Assembly: GCF_024172095.1 (NCBI RefSeq)
Contig: NZ_JAMZDX010000001.1
Span: 834,001 to 898,000, forward strand
Reading direction: 5' to 3'
Source of the DNA: Kitasatospora cinereorecta
GTDB taxonomy: Bacteria; Actinomycetota; Actinomycetes; Streptomycetales; Streptomycetaceae
DNA: 64,000 nt
Shown: piece by piece, positions 18,824-28,565 of the stretch
How the letters are laid out: every line of letters begins with the position of its first letter
Numbering within the stretch: position 1 is the stretch's first letter
Made by a program: the position numbers and the translations under genes
Notes under the pieces: model-generated
Told to the model about the DNA's origin: nothing
Seen by the model: only the letters and a program-made list of their open reading frames with translations
Databases searched by the model: none

Positions 18824-19866
18824 GCATCAACGACAAGCCCTTCCTCTCGGTCCGCGACCTCAAGGTCCACTTCCCGACCGACGACGGCCTGGTCAAGTCG
18901 GTCAACGGGCTCAGCTTCGACCTGGAGAAGGGCAAGACCCTCGGCATCGTCGGCGAGTCCGGCTCCGGGAAGTCCGTCACCTCGCTGTCGATCATGGGTC
19001 TGCACCGCGCCGGCGGCAAGCGCGGCGCCCCGCAGATCAGCGGCGAGATCTGGCTGGACGGCGAGGACCTGGTCGCGGCCGGCCCGGACCGGGTCCGCAA
19101 GCTCCGCGGCCAGAAGATGGCCATGATCTTCCAGGACCCGCTGACCGCGATGCACCCCTACTACACGGTGGGTGCGCAGATCGTCGAGGGCTACCGGGCG
19201 CACCACCCGGGCGTCTCCAAGCGGGAGGCCCGCAAGCGCGCGATCGAGATGCTCGACCGGGTCGGCATCCCGCAGCCGGACAAGCGGGTGGACAACTACC
19301 CGCACGAGTTCTCCGGCGGCATGCGCCAGCGCGCGATGATCGCGATGGCGCTGGTCAACGACCCCTCGCTGCTGATCGCCGACGAGCCGACCACCGCCCT
19401 GGACGTCACCGTCCAGGCGCAGATCCTGGACCTGATCCGGGACCTGCAGAAGGAGTTCGGCTCCGCGGTCATCATCATCACGCACGACCTCGGAGTGGTC
19501 GCCGAGCTCGCCGACGACATCCTGGTGATGTACGGCGGCAAGCCGGTCGAGCGCGGCCCCGCCGCCACCCTCTTCGAGTCCCCCGAGCACCCCTACACCT
19601 GGGGTCTGCTCGGCTCGATGCCCCGGCTCGACCGGGAGCTCCAGGACCGGCTGACCCCGGTCAAGGGCACCCCGCCGAGCCTCATCAACGTGCCGTCCGG
19701 CTGCGCGTTCCACCCGCGCTGCCCGTACGCCGAGCTCACCGGCGGGCGCTCCACCACCGAGGTGCCCGTGCTGGCCGAGGCGGCGCCCCAGCATCACGCC
19801 GCCTGCCACCTGCCGATCGCCGAACGCCACCGGATCTTCGCCGACGAGATCGCGCCCCGGCTGTGA
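18820..19866 (+). CDS. Oligopeptide-type ABC transporter ATPase (OppD/DppD-like)
   Basis: 348-residue ATPase with Walker [10 protein letters not shown], signature EFSGGMRQR, Walker [13 protein letters not shown] and the H-loop ITHDLGVV. The C-terminal oligo_HPY region carries the Cys-containing motif [13 protein letters not shown] found in peptide and nickel transporters. Its ATG overlaps the stop of the permease gene, indicating translational coupling. Pairs with the next ATPase. Confidence 0.95.
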   Translation: MSINDKPFLSVRDLKVHFPTDDGLVKSVNGLSFDLEKGKTLGIVGESGSGKSVTSLSIMGLHRAGGKRGAPQISGEIWLDGEDLVAAGPDRVRKLRGQKMAMIFQDPLTAMHPYYTVGAQIVEGYRAHHPGVSKREARKRAIEMLDRVGIPQPDKRVDNYPHEFSGGMRQRAMIAMALVNDPSLLIADEPTTALDVTVQAQILDLIRDLQKEFGSAVIIITHDLGVVAELADDILVMYGGKPVERGPAATLFESPEHPYTWGLLGSMPRLDRELQDRLTPVKGTPPSLINVPSGCAFHPRCPYAELTGGRSTTEVPVLAEAAPQHHAACHLPIAERHRIFADEIAPRL

Positions 19867-19894
19867 GCACGTACCACCCACTTGGAGACAACCG

Positions 19895-20947
19895 ATGACG
19901 GACAGCCAGACGGCGGCCCCCCAGACAGCGACGGTGCCCGCTCCTGCTCCCGCCTCCGACCGTGAGCCGCTGCTCAGGGTGACCGGCCTGACCCGGCACT
20001 TCCCGGTGACCAAGGGTCTGTTCAAGCGTCAGGTCGGCGCCGTCCGCGCGGTGGACGGCATCGACTTCAGCGTCAACGCCGGCGAGACCCTCGGCGTGGT
20101 CGGCGAGTCCGGCTGCGGCAAGTCGACCATGGGCCGCCTGGTCACCCGGCTCGACGAGCCGACCGGCGGGAAGATCGAGTTCGAGGGCGCCGACATCACC
20201 CACCTGGGCGTCGGCGCGATGCGGCCCTACCGCCGCGACATCCAGATGATCTTCCAGGACCCGTACTCCTCGCTGAACCCGCGGCACACCATCGGCACCA
20301 TCGTCGGCGCGCCGTTCCGGCTGCAGAAGGTGGCCACCGAGCACGGCGTCAAGAAGGCGGTCCAGGACCTCCTGGAGCTGTGCGGCCTCAGCCCCGAGCA
20401 CTACAACCGCTACCCGCACGAGTTCTCCGGCGGCCAGCGGCAGCGCATCGGCATCGCCCGCGCGCTGGCGCTCAAGCCCAAGATGATCATCGCGGACGAG
20501 CCGGTCTCGGCGCTGGACGTGTCGATCCAGGCGCAGGTGGTCAACCTGCTCGACGACCTCCAGCAGGAGCTCGGGCTGACCTACCTGATCATCGCGCACG
20601 ACCTGTCGGTGGTCCGGCACGTCTCGGACCGGGTCGCCGTCATGTACCTCGGCAAGGTCGTCGAGATCGCCGAGCGCGACTCGCTGTACGCCTCGCCGAT
20701 GCACCCGTACACCAACGCGCTGATGTCGGCCGTGCCGGTGCCGGACCCGCGCCGCAAGGAGCGCCGCGAGCGCATCCTGCTGACCGGTGACGTCCCGTCG
20801 CCGCTCAACCCGCCGTCCGGCTGCCGCTTCCGCACCCGCTGCTGGAAGGCCCAGGACATCTGCGCCAGCCAGGAGCCCCCGCTCACCGCGGCCAAGGCCG
20901 GCCACCAGGTGGCCTGCCACTTCCCGGAGAACTCCGCTACGGAGTGA
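19895..20947 (+). CDS. Oligopeptide-type ABC transporter ATPase (OppF/DppF-like)
   Basis: 350-residue second ATPase of the transporter. Walker A is [10 protein letters not shown], signature EFSGGQRQR, Walker [14 protein letters not shown]-loop IAHDLSVV. The C-terminal oligo_HPY motif is [17 protein letters not shown]. It starts with the Thr/Ala/Pro-rich tail usual in actinobacterial OppF. Last gene of the operon; a long palindromic repeat lies just after the stop. Confidence 0.95.
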   Translation: MTDSQTAAPQTATVPAPAPASDREPLLRVTGLTRHFPVTKGLFKRQVGAVRAVDGIDFSVNAGETLGVVGESGCGKSTMGRLVTRLDEPTGGKIEFEGADITHLGVGAMRPYRRDIQMIFQDPYSSLNPRHTIGTIVGAPFRLQKVATEHGVKKAVQDLLELCGLSPEHYNRYPHEFSGGQRQRIGIARALALKPKMIIADEPVSALDVSIQAQVVNLLDDLQQELGLTYLIIAHDLSVVRHVSDRVAVMYLGKVVEIAERDSLYASPMHPYTNALMSAVPVPDPRRKERRERILLTGDVPSPLNPPSGCRFRTRCWKAQDICASQEPPLTAAKAGHQVACHFPENSATE

Positions 20948-20953
20948 CCCGTC

Positions 20954-21029
20954 AGGGGCGCGGGGAACTGCGCGACCGGCCATGTGCTCAGGTGGAGCGA
21001 TGGTCGGTCGCGCAGTTCCCCGCGCCCCT
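20954..21029. repeat. Perfect 24-bp inverted repeat (dispersed palindromic repeat family)
   Basis: Bases 20954-20977 and 21006-21029 are exact reverse complements with a 28-base loop. The core is GCGCAGTTCCCCGCGCCCCT. It starts six bases after the OppF stop and would fold into a very stable hairpin able to end transcription. Related copies lie at 21066-21098, 25647-25679, around 25760-25797 plus 27333, and 35076-35095. Confidence 0.85.
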
Positions 21030-21065
21030 TTCCCGTGGTCGGCCGCACTCGCAAGGCACGCCGGC

Positions 21066-21098
21066 CCCGTGGTCGGCCTCGCAGTTCCCCGAGCCCCT
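21066..21098. repeat. Dispersed repeat copy (identical to 25647-25679, inverted)
   Basis: 33 bases, from CCCGTGGTCGGCC to CCGAGCCCCT, exactly match the reverse complement of 25647-25679. Same family as the preceding hairpin, with CTCGG replacing GCGCGG around the core. Confidence 0.8.
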
Positions 21099-21142
21099 GT
21101 TACGGTTCCCGTGGTACGGCCGTGAGGCCTGGAGAAGTGAGC

Positions 21143-21934
21143 ATGGAATTCGCCGAGTTCGAGCGACAGGGGTGGGCGCGGCGCAGCGGGTCGTACGACA
21201 GCGGCTTCGGTGCGATGACCGCCGGTCTGCACGCGCGGCTGCTGGACGCGGCCGGAGTCGGCCCCGGGACCCGGCTGGTGGAGGTCGGCTGCGGGACGGG
21301 CCGGCTGGCCGGACTTGCGCTGGCCCGCGGGGCGCGGGTGGTGGCCACCGACGCCGTCCCGGAGATGGTGAAGGAGGCGTCGGCCGCGCTGCCGGGTGCC
21401 GAGGTCACGGAGGCGTCGCTGCCCGGACTGCCGTTCCCGGACGGGGCGTTCGAGGCGGCGGTCGGGGCGTTCGTGATCAACCATGTGCCGGATCCGCCCG
21501 CGGCGGCCGCCGATCTTCGGCGGGTGCTCGCGCCGGGCGGGCGGGTGGCGCTGTCGTGCTGGGACGCCCTGCGGCGCAACCGGGCGCAGGGCGTGTTCTT
21601 CGACGCGGTCGCCCAGGCCGGGGTCGATCGGCCGGAGGGCCTGCCGAGCAGCTCGCCGTTCGCCGCCCATGCCTCCCCGGACGGGCTGGCCGCACTGCTG
21701 GCGGCGGCCGGGTTCACCGACGTCCGGGTGGAGCGGGTCGGCTGGACCCACCGGGTCGACCCCGAGCAGTGGTGGCACGACGTCCTCGGCGGTACGGTCC
21801 TGACGTCCGCGCTGATCGAGGGCCGGCCGCCCGCCGAGGTCGAGCGGATCCGCGCCGCCTACCTCCGCCTCGCCGCCGCCCACCCCGACGGCTTCCCGGT
21901 CGCCGCCCTGCTCGCCACCGGCACCCGGCCGTAG
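21143..21934 (+). CDS. Class I SAM-dependent methyltransferase
   Basis: 263-residue soluble methyltransferase of unknown substrate. The SAM-binding motif I is RLVEVGCGTGRLAGLAL; the acidic end of strand 2 is VVATDAVPEMV. Later motifs are LPGLPFPDGAFEAAVGAFVINHV and LRRVLAPGGRVALSCWD, as in the Methyltransf_11/25 families. The ATG has GGAGAAG at good spacing. It is preceded by palindromic repeats that separate it from the transporter operon, and appears to be a single-gene unit. Confidence 0.9.
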   Translation: MEFAEFERQGWARRSGSYDSGFGAMTAGLHARLLDAAGVGPGTRLVEVGCGTGRLAGLALARGARVVATDAVPEMVKEASAALPGAEVTEASLPGLPFPDGAFEAAVGAFVINHVPDPPAAAADLRRVLAPGGRVALSCWDALRRNRAQGVFFDAVAQAGVDRPEGLPSSSPFAAHASPDGLAALLAAAGFTDVRVERVGWTHRVDPEQWWHDVLGGTVLTSALIEGRPPAEVERIRAAYLRLAAAHPDGFPVAALLATGTRP

Positions 21935-22065
21935 CGCGCGGGTAGGCCGACTGCGGCACGGCTGTCCTTCGGACGGCGCAGCCTCCGGCCCCCTCGGTTG
22001 CAGGCGGGGCCGGAGGCCGCCTTGACTGGATCGGTGGTGCTGGTCCGGTCCGAGGGGTGATCCCG

Positions 22066-22845
22066 ATGCTCTCTGCGCGCAGTCTTTTCATGGAGATCCA
22101 CGACCACGACGAGGCGTTCCGCCTGTTCTGCTCGATCGCGGCCAAGGGGGAGGACCAGGGCGGCTGGGAGAACGGCCGGATCGCCAAGCTGGTGCCGGAC
22201 CTGGTGCTGGCGCCGAAGGTCGCCCGGCACGGCGCGGACGAGGACAAGCACGGCCGGATCTTCAACGCGCTGCTGCACAAGCGCGGCCTGAACCCGGTCG
22301 ACGTCCCGGACGACACCGACTACACCATGCTGCTGGAGCGCCAGGGCATCGGCCTGGCGCACTCCCGGCTGAAGCGCGACGAGCCGCTCACCGAGCAGGA
22401 CGTGATCACGTACCTGGCGCACAGCCGGGTCACCGAGCAGCGGGCGGCCGAGCAGATGCAGCTGCTGAAACGGATCTTCGGCGACCACCCGGACGTGGGC
22501 CGCGCGGTGAAGATGATCTCCAGTGACGAGGACAACCACCTGGCGTTCTGCCACGAGGAGCTGCTGCGGCTGGCGGCGCAGGGGCACGGCCGGGCGATCC
22601 TGAACACCCTCGACGCCACCGCACACGCGGAGATCCGCACCTACCGGGACGTGAGCCTGGCGGTGATGGGGCACATGGGCGAGATCCTTCGCTGGCCGCG
22701 GGCGAAGTCGGCGGTGCTGGCGGCCGGGGTGCACGCGGTGTTCCAGTACGAGCGGCTGGGCGGCTGGCGGCGGATGACCAGCCTGAAGATGCCGGAGCGG
22801 CTGAACGCGCTGGGCGGTCCGGCGCCGCAGGAGACCTTCGCCTGA
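22066..22845 (+). CDS. Ferritin-like di-iron protein, function unknown
   Basis: 259-residue mostly helical protein. Candidate di-iron ligands are spaced as in a four-helix ferritin-like fold: a Glu in GGWENGRI, Glu and His in ADEDKHGRIF, a Glu in RVTEQRAAEQM and Glu and His in SSDEDNHLAFCHEE. Two ExxH motifs (EDKH, EDNH) are visible. The ATG at 22066 fits the GAGGGG eight bases upstream; the in-frame GTG at 22057 overlaps that site. Neighbours do not reveal a role; an oxygenase, desaturase or iron-binding role is possible. Confidence 0.75.
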   Translation: MLSARSLFMEIHDHDEAFRLFCSIAAKGEDQGGWENGRIAKLVPDLVLAPKVARHGADEDKHGRIFNALLHKRGLNPVDVPDDTDYTMLLERQGIGLAHSRLKRDEPLTEQDVITYLAHSRVTEQRAAEQMQLLKRIFGDHPDVGRAVKMISSDEDNHLAFCHEELLRLAAQGHGRAILNTLDATAHAEIRTYRDVSLAVMGHMGEILRWPRAKSAVLAAGVHAVFQYERLGGWRRMTSLKMPERLNALGGPAPQETFA

Positions 22846-22923
22846 GCCCCACCCCGCCGAGAGCCCTGTGATTCGCAGCTCATATGGTTCATTCACCTGC
22901 TTCTCGCAGGAGAAAATAGGTCA

Positions 22924-23583
22924 GTGACCTCAGAGATCTTCCCGCACGGGGTCCAGCAGGCGCTGGACCTCGTCGGCATTTTCGTCTTCGCCCTGTCCGG
23001 CGGCCTGCTGGCCGTCCGCAAGAACATGGACATCTTCGGCATCTGCGTCCTGGCCGAGGCGACCGCACTGGGCGGCGGCGTCCTGCGCGACCTGGTGATC
23101 GGCGCGACCCCGGTGGCGGCGTTCGCCAACCTCGGGTACTTCGTCACGCCGCTGGTCGCCGGACTGGTGGTGTTCTTCCTGCACCCCGAGGTCGAACGGA
23201 TCAACCTGGCGGTGCAGACCCTGGACGCGGCCGGCCTCGGCCTGTTCTGCGTCACCGGCACCATCAAGGCGCACGACTACGGCCTCGGCTCGGTCTCCTC
23301 GGTGGCCTGCGGCATGCTCACCGCGGCCGGCGGCGGCGTGATCCGCGACCTGCTCGCCATGGAACCGCCCTCGCTGCTGCGCTGGGACCGGGAGATCTAC
23401 GCCGTCCCGGCCCTGGTCGGCTCGGCGGTGGTGGCCGTCCTGATCGCCACCGACCACCTCGACCCGCTGAACGCCTCGCTGGCCGCCCTCTCCGCCTTCG
23501 TCATCCGCCTGCTCGCCCTCAGGTACGGCTGGCGCGCACCTCGTGCTTGGCACCGCAACGGTTCTCGCACCAGCGAGGAGTAG
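22924..23583 (+). CDS. TRIC / UPF0126-type membrane protein
   Basis: 219-residue integral membrane protein with two internally similar halves of three helices each, as in trimeric intracellular cation channel relatives. The paired Gly-rich motifs are [13 protein letters not shown] and [16 protein letters not shown], each with the conserved Arg-Asp. It is likely a cation channel. The GTG start has AGGAG about 13 bases upstream. Its 3' end overlaps the convergent IclR-family gene by 65 bases. Confidence 0.9.
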   Translation: MTSEIFPHGVQQALDLVGIFVFALSGGLLAVRKNMDIFGICVLAEATALGGGVLRDLVIGATPVAAFANLGYFVTPLVAGLVVFFLHPEVERINLAVQTLDAAGLGLFCVTGTIKAHDYGLGSVSSVACGMLTAAGGGVIRDLLAMEPPSLLRWDREIYAVPALVGSAVVAVLIATDHLDPLNASLAALSAFVIRLLALRYGWRAPRAWHRNGSRTSEE

Positions 23584-24340
23584 GCGCGCCGCCGTACGCC
23601 AGCGAGATCGCCTCGACGGTGCACAGCAGCTCCGGCAGCAGCCGGCTCAGCTCCGTCACGCTCGCCACCCGGACCGGCGCCGAGATCGAGCACGCCGCGA
23701 TGGCCGTGCCCTCGGTGCCGGCGATCGGCGCCGCGATGCAGTTCACCGCGTCCTGGTACTCCGCCTGGTCGACCGCCCAGCCGCGGCGCTGAACCTCCGT
23801 CAGCTCGGCCCGGAAATGCCCGGCGGTGCGGATCGAGCGCGGTGTACGGGCCGGGAACTCCTGCTCCGCCAGGAACGCCGACAGCCGCTCCTCGGCCCAG
23901 TCCGCCAGCAGCACCTTGCCCGCCGCCGTCGCCACCGCGGGCGCCCGGCGGCCGATCCGGCTCGCCTCGCCCAGCCACGTGCCGGCCGTCTCCGGGTAGC
24001 GGGCCTCCACCTTGTCCAGGTAGAGCACCTCGCCCTCCTCCAGCACCGACAGGTGCACGGTGTGCCCGTACCGCTCGTTCAGCGACGCCAGGTACGGGGC
24101 GGCCACCTGGCGGATGTCGATGCCCTCCAGCGCCTGGTGGGCGAGGGCGAACAGCCGGCCGCCGAGCCGGTAGCGGTGATCGGCCTGGCGGGTGACGAAA
24201 CCGTGCTCCTGCAACGTCCGCAGCAGCCGCAGCGCCGTGGACTTGTGCACGCCGATCCGCCCCGCGGCCTGCTCCAGCGAGGCCGGCCCCTCGCCCAGCG
24301 AGGCGAGGATGGTCAGCGCGCGGTCGACCGTCTGGGACAC
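23519..24340 (-). CDS. IclR-family transcriptional regulator with Cys-containing tail
   Basis: 273-residue DNA-binding regulator. The N-terminal winged HTH is [36 protein letters not shown]; the C-terminal effector domain includes [35 protein letters not shown] and [23 protein letters not shown] at 24340 was chosen for the GTGAGG six bases upstream; a GTG 12 bases earlier is possible. After the normal IclR end a tail ([19 protein letters not shown]) with a CxxxC pair runs into the convergent membrane-protein gene. It is divergent from the cysteine desulfurase gene across 120 bases, so that gene is a possible target. Confidence 0.9.
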   Translation of the reverse strand: MSQTVDRALTILASLGEGPASLEQAAGRIGVHKSTALRLLRTLQEHGFVTRQADHRYRLGGRLFALAHQALEGIDIRQVAAPYLASLNERYGHTVHLSVLEEGEVLYLDKVEARYPETAGTWLGEASRIGRRAPAVATAAGKVLLADWAEERLSAFLAEQEFPARTPRSIRTAGHFRAELTEVQRRGWAVDQAEYQDAVNCIAAPIAGTEGTAIAACSISAPVRVASVTELSRLLPELLCTVEAISLAYGGAPTPRWCENRCGAKHEVRASRT

Positions 24341-24460
24341 GGCGGTCCTCACCCCCTTGCTTCCGCGTTCGCACCCGGCAGTGGCCAGGAGGCTAACGGC
24401 GCGTTGCAGAGGGTGCAATGGCCAAATCGTGACTCTGACGGCGCCTACACTGGAGCGGCT

Positions 24461-25639
24461 ATGGCATACCTGGACCACGCCGCCACCACGCCGATGCTGC
24501 CCGAGGCGATCGCCGCCATGAACGCGCACCTCGGCGCGGTCGGCAACGCCTCCTCCCTGCACGCCGCCGGCCGGCGCGCCCGTCGCGTGGTCGAGGAGGC
24601 CCGCGAGTCCCTGGCCGACTCGCTCGGCGCCCGGCCCAGCGAGATCGTCCTCACCGGCGGCGGCACCGAGTCCGACAACCTCGCCGTCAAGGGCCTGTAC
24701 TGGGCCCGCCGCGACGCCGACCCCGCCCGCACCCGGGTGCTCAGCAGCCCCGTCGAGCACCACGCCGTGCTCGACGCCGTGCACTGGCTCGCCGAACACG
24801 AGGGCGCCCGGGTCGAGTACCTCCCCGTCGACGCCCACGGCCGGGTCCACCCCGCCGCCCTGCGCGAGGCGATCGAACGCGACGTCGCCTCGGTCGCCCT
24901 GGTCACCGTCATGTGGGCCAACAACGAGGTCGGCACCCTCCAGCCCGTCGCCGAACTGGCCGCCGTCGCCGCCGAGTTCGGCATCCCCATGCATGCCGAC
25001 GCGGTCCAGGCGCTCGGTCAGGTCCCGGTCTCCTTCGGCGAATCCGGTCTGACCGCACTGACCGTCACCGGTCACAAGATCGGCGGCCCGTACGGCGTCG
25101 GCGCGCTCCTGCTCGCCCGTAACGCCGTCCCCGTCCCGCTGCTCCACGGCGGCGGCCAGGAACGCGACGTCCGCTCCGGCACCCTCGACGTCCCCGGCGC
25201 CGCCGCCTTCGCCACCGCCGCCGCGCTCGCCGTCGAGCGCCGCGCCGACCACGCCGCCACCGTCGGCGCCCTCCGTGACGACCTGGTCGAGACCGTCCTC
25301 AAGGCCGTCCCCGACGCCATCCTCAACGGCGACCCCGGGCCCGAGGGGCGACTGCCCGCCAACGCGCACTTCTCCTTCCCCGGCTGCGAGGGCGACGCCC
25401 TGCTGATGCTGCTCGACGCCCAGGGCATCGAGTGCTCCACCGGCTCCGCCTGCTCCGCCGGCGTCCCCCAGCCCAGCCACGTCCTGCTCGCCATGGGCGC
25501 AGACCCGCTGCTCGCCCGCGCGTCGCTCCGCTTCTCGCTCGGCCACACCTCCACCGCCGCCGACCTCGCCGAACTCGCCGCCGCGCTGCCCGGCGCGGTC
25601 GAACGCGCCCGCAACGCGGGCCTCGTCGGCCGGCGGTAA
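24461..25639 (+). CDS. Cysteine desulfurase (IscS/NifS family)
   Basis: 392-residue PLP enzyme that takes sulfur from cysteine as an enzyme-bound persulfide for Fe-S clusters and tRNA thiolation. It begins [17 protein letters not shown]. The PLP lysine is in [12 protein letters not shown]; the persulfide Cys is in [12 protein letters not shown]; the nearby motifs SSVEHHAVL and [12 protein letters not shown] are typical. GGAG precedes the ATG. The next gene on this strand is mnmA, whose product uses such sulfur, but an insertion sequence now lies between them. Confidence 0.95.
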   Translation: MAYLDHAATTPMLPEAIAAMNAHLGAVGNASSLHAAGRRARRVVEEARESLADSLGARPSEIVLTGGGTESDNLAVKGLYWARRDADPARTRVLSSPVEHHAVLDAVHWLAEHEGARVEYLPVDAHGRVHPAALREAIERDVASVALVTVMWANNEVGTLQPVAELAAVAAEFGIPMHADAVQALGQVPVSFGESGLTALTVTGHKIGGPYGVGALLLARNAVPVPLLHGGGQERDVRSGTLDVPGAAAFATAAALAVERRADHAATVGALRDDLVETVLKAVPDAILNGDPGPEGRLPANAHFSFPGCEGDALLMLLDAQGIECSTGSACSAGVPQPSHVLLAMGADPLLARASLRFSLGHTSTAADLAELAAALPGAVERARNAGLVGRR

Positions 25640-25646
25640 TCCCACC

Positions 25647-25679
25647 AGGGGCTCGGGGAACTGCGAGGCCGACCACGGG
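25647..25679. repeat. Dispersed repeat copy (inverted match to 21066-21098)
   Basis: 33 bases from AGGGGCTCGGGG to GACCACGGG, exactly the reverse complement of 21066-21098, starting seven bases after the cysteine desulfurase stop. A similar fragment (GGGGCCGACCACGGG) recurs at about 25700-25714. Confidence 0.8.
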
Positions 25680-25787
25680 AGCGGGTATCCCGGTCGGGTG
25701 GGGCCGACCACGGGGGCGGTTTCCCGGAGCGGACGGCTGCGGGCCCGTACTGGCCAGTCGCGCAGTTCTCCCCCAGCCTTCGGCCGG

Positions 25788-25797
25788 GAGGTACCCC
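25788..25797. repeat. Target-site duplication, left copy
   Basis: GAGGTACCCC directly abuts the left end of the insertion sequence and is repeated at 27323-27332. A 10-bp duplication is within the range seen for IS4-family elements. Confidence 0.88.
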
Positions 25798-27322
25798 CAA
25801 TGCCGTCAAGTTTGGTGTTGGGGCTGGTAGGGGTGGGAGTTCGGGCTGTTGTGGTCGATGGTGGCGGTCAGGGTGGCTCTGCCGGCGGGGATGATCTGTC
25901 GCTTCTTGCCGTTCCCGATCTTTCCGGCCGCGTATTTGGACAGGGGTCGTTTGACCAGGCGGTTGTAGATCCGTAGGCGGCGTTCGGGTAGGGGGTGGTC
26001 GCGCAGATAGGTGCCGACCGCCCCCAGCAGGTGGGCATCGGTGGGGCCCTCGATCTGTACCGCGGCGGTGATGCCGTTGACGGCTTCGCGCAGGGCGAGG
26101 GTGAAGCCCATGGCGGTGCAGCGCAGTCCGGCTGCGGCCCCGGCGCGGGCCATGACCAGTCGCAGCAGTTGGTAGGCGATGAGCAGGGCGTGCAGTTCCT
26201 GGGCCAGGCCGGCGGGGCCGGTGCAGTGCAGGACCTTCCCGTCGAGCATCGTGGACTTGATCGAGCAGAACGCTTCCTCGACTTCCCAGCGGTCGTGGTA
26301 GCAGGCCACGACCTGGTCGGCGGGGTGGGTGCGCCAGTTGAGAAGAGTGGTGGCGAACAGCCAGGTGCTGGTGCGGGTGCCTTCGCCGGTGGTGATCTGC
26401 ACGGTGACGGCGATCGCGCGGACCTTGCGTCCGGCCCGGACGGTGAGCCATGAGCCGTCCGGGTAGCGCTCCAGGGCGACCAGACGGGCGGTGCGAGGCA
26501 GCCGGACGACGAAGTCGGCGCCGGTGGCGGCCACGTCCGACAGGAACCCGGCCGCGTCGAAGCCCGCGTCCAGCAGGACCAGCATCCCCGTGTGCAGGCT
26601 GCGCAGCAGACGCCTGGCCGGGACGAACTCGCGGCCGGCCACCGGACCGAACACGGCGTCGATCAGGGCTCGGGTGGTGCAGTAGACCAGGACGATCACC
26701 TGTACCTGCGGATAGCCGGCCGTGCCGTGGCGGTGCGCGTGCTTACCCAGCCAGGCCCGGTTCGCCCCGGAGTCGGGGACGTCGAGGACCGTGCCGTCGA
26801 TCGCGCAGACCTCAAGGCCGCGCCACAGGCCCGGCACCGTGTCGGGGTGGCGGCACAACTCGCCGAGCAGCAGTCGCAGCGGTCTTGTTCCCAGCCGGGC
26901 CCGTGCGGCGTGCAGGCCCTGCCGAGTCGGGTCGGGCAGCCCCGGCCCGACCAACGCGGCACACAGCATCCGGTAGGCCGCACTCAAGGGTGCCGACCCG
27001 CACAACCCCTGGACGACCAGCAGGTAGACCACCACCCGGGCCGGCAGGTCACGCACCCGACGCTGCACCGTGCCGGTCCGCGCGAGCGCGTCATCCACCG
27101 CCGAGAACGGCAGCAACCAGGTCAGCGGGCCCAGATGCCCCGGCGCGAAACACCCAACAGCTGCGGACAGCGTGCGCGTGATGACAGACTTGGACACCGG
27201 CAGGGCTCCTCCACGGAAACGGACTCGACACCCAAATCCGTAGCGGGGCCCTGCCCTCGTTGTCCCCAAAACCGGCGAAACACCAGCCCATACCCCCAAC
27301 CCGCCATAACTTGACGGCATTG
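25798..27322 (-). mobile_element. Intact IS4-family insertion sequence, 1525 bp
   Basis: A complete element. Its ends are inverted repeats whose first 15 bases (CAATGCCGTCAAGTT) are identical, with imperfect similarity further in (TTGGGG...). It is flanked by a 10-bp direct repeat and carries one full-length transposase gene on the minus strand. It is inserted in repeat-rich intergenic DNA between the cysteine desulfurase and mnmA genes. Removing it with one duplication leaves about 196 bases between them. Confidence 0.93.
25806..27197 (-). CDS. IS4-family transposase
   Basis: 463-residue DDE transposase. An N-terminal IS4 domain ([25 protein letters not shown]) precedes an RNase H-like core. 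Catalytic residues are Asp134 ([10 protein letters not shown]), Asp210 (LVLLDAGFD) and Glu307 in [15 protein letters not shown], which is an exact fit to the Y-x2-R-x3-E-x6-K signature. The GTG start has GGAGGAG eight bases upstream; a longer frame reading out through the element end has no ribosome site. No frameshift or stop interrupts it, so it may be active. Confidence 0.95.
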   Translation of the reverse strand: MSKSVITRTLSAAVGCFAPGHLGPLTWLLPFSAVDDALARTGTVQRRVRDLPARVVVYLLVVQGLCGSAPLSAAYRMLCAALVGPGLPDPTRQGLHAARARLGTRPLRLLLGELCRHPDTVPGLWRGLEVCAIDGTVLDVPDSGANRAWLGKHAHRHGTAGYPQVQVIVLVYCTTRALIDAVFGPVAGREFVPARRLLRSLHTGMLVLLDAGFDAAGFLSDVAATGADFVVRLPRTARLVALERYPDGSWLTVRAGRKVRAIAVTVQITTGEGTRTSTWLFATTLLNWRTHPADQVVACYHDRWEVEEAFCSIKSTMLDGKVLHCTGPAGLAQELHALLIAYQLLRLVMARAGAAAGLRCTAMGFTLALREAVNGITAAVQIEGPTDAHLLGAVGTYLRDHPLPERRLRIYNRLVKRPLSKYAAGKIGNGKKRQIIPAGRATLTATIDHNSPNSHPYQPQHQT

Positions 27323-27332
27323 GAGGTACCCC
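27323..27332. repeat. Target-site duplication, right copy
   Basis: GAGGTACCCC follows the right inverted repeat of the insertion sequence. Sequence beyond it (CACGCGCCCCTG) resumes the interrupted dispersed repeat. Confidence 0.88.
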
Positions 27333-27370
27333 CACGCGCCCCTGTCGGGTCGCTTACTCTGGAGCCCATC

Positions 27371-28510
27371 ATGACTGAGTTCCCCGGCGCCCCCACCACC
27401 CCCTCCGACGGCCGACGCCTGCGCGTGCTGGCCGCGATGTCCGGCGGGGTGGACTCCGCCGTCGCCGCCGCCCGGGCCGCCGAGGCGGGCCACGAGGTGA
27501 CCGGGGTGCACCTGGCGCTCTCGGCCAACCCGCAGTCCTTCCGGACCGGCGCCCGCGGCTGCTGCACCATCGAGGACTCCCGCGACGCCCGCCGCGCCGC
27601 CGACGTGATCGGCATCCCGTTCTACGTCTGGGACCTCGCCGAGCGCTTCCGCGAGGATGTGATCGACGACTTCGTCGCCGAGTACGCGGCCGGCCGCACC
27701 CCCAACCCGTGCCTGCGCTGCAACGAGAAGATCAAGTTCGCCGCGCTGCTCGACAAGGCGATCGCGCTCGGCTTCGACGCGGTCTGCACCGGCCACTACG
27801 CCCGCATCGTCGACCTCCCCGACGGCACCCGCGAGCTGCACCGCGCCGTCGACGCCGCCAAGGACCAGTCGTACGTCCTCGGCGTGCTCGACGCCGACCA
27901 GCTCGCCCACTCGCTCTTCCCGCTCGGCGACACCACCAAGGACGCCATCCGGATCGAGGCCGAGCAGCGCGGCCTGGCGGTCGCCAAGAAGCCGGACAGC
28001 CACGACATCTGCTTCATCGCGGACGGTGACACCCAGGGCTTCCTGGCCAAGCACCTCGGCACCGCGACCGGCGACATCCTGGACGTCGACGGCACCAAGC
28101 TCGGCGAGCACGACGGCGCGTACGGCTTCACCATCGGCCAGCGCAAGGGCCTGCGGATCGGGCGTCCGGCCGCCGACGGCAAGCCGCGGTACGTGCTGGA
28201 CATCTCGCCGGTGAACAACACCGTCACGGTCGGCCCGGTCGAGGGCCTGGACGTGCACGCGCTCACCGCGATCAGGCCCCGTTGGTGCGGCACCCCGGCC
28301 GCCGGGGAGGGCCGCTACACCGCGCAGCTGCGCGCCCACGGCGAGGAGGTCCCGGTGACCGCCGAGCTGGCCGGCGAGGAGCTGCGGGTCCGCCTGGACA
28401 GCCCGGCCCGCGGCATCGCCCCCGGGCAGGCGGTCGTCCTCTACGACGGCACCCGGGTGGTCGGCTCCGCCACCATCGCCACCACCGAGCGCACCGCGCT
28501 CGCCCGGTAG
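27371..28510 (+). CDS. mnmA: tRNA-specific 2-thiouridylase MnmA
   Basis: Thiolates U34 of Lys, Glu and Gln tRNAs, using ATP and sulfur relayed from a cysteine desulfurase. 379 residues. PP-loop [10 protein letters not shown]; the nucleophile Cys is in [14 protein letters not shown]; the second, persulfide-carrying Cys is in [20 protein letters not shown] follows. GGAG lies six bases before the ATG. The insertion sequence ends only 49 bases upstream of the start, so any native promoter further upstream is displaced; the gene may now use a promoter within or next to the element end. Confidence 0.96.
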   Translation: MTEFPGAPTTPSDGRRLRVLAAMSGGVDSAVAAARAAEAGHEVTGVHLALSANPQSFRTGARGCCTIEDSRDARRAADVIGIPFYVWDLAERFREDVIDDFVAEYAAGRTPNPCLRCNEKIKFAALLDKAIALGFDAVCTGHYARIVDLPDGTRELHRAVDAAKDQSYVLGVLDADQLAHSLFPLGDTTKDAIRIEAEQRGLAVAKKPDSHDICFIADGDTQGFLAKHLGTATGDILDVDGTKLGEHDGAYGFTIGQRKGLRIGRPAADGKPRYVLDISPVNNTVTVGPVEGLDVHALTAIRPRWCGTPAAGEGRYTAQLRAHGEEVPVTAELAGEELRVRLDSPARGIAPGQAVVLYDGTRVVGSATIATTERTALAR

Positions 28511-28565
28511 CGGGGCGTACGCGCGAGCCAACCCGGTTGCGCGGCGTGGTAGACCTGATCCCACC

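Noticed and set aside
24353..25711. Long minus-strand frame continuous with the IclR gene
   Set aside because: It is the antisense of the cysteine desulfurase gene; the regulator's HTH begins right after the GTG at 24340.
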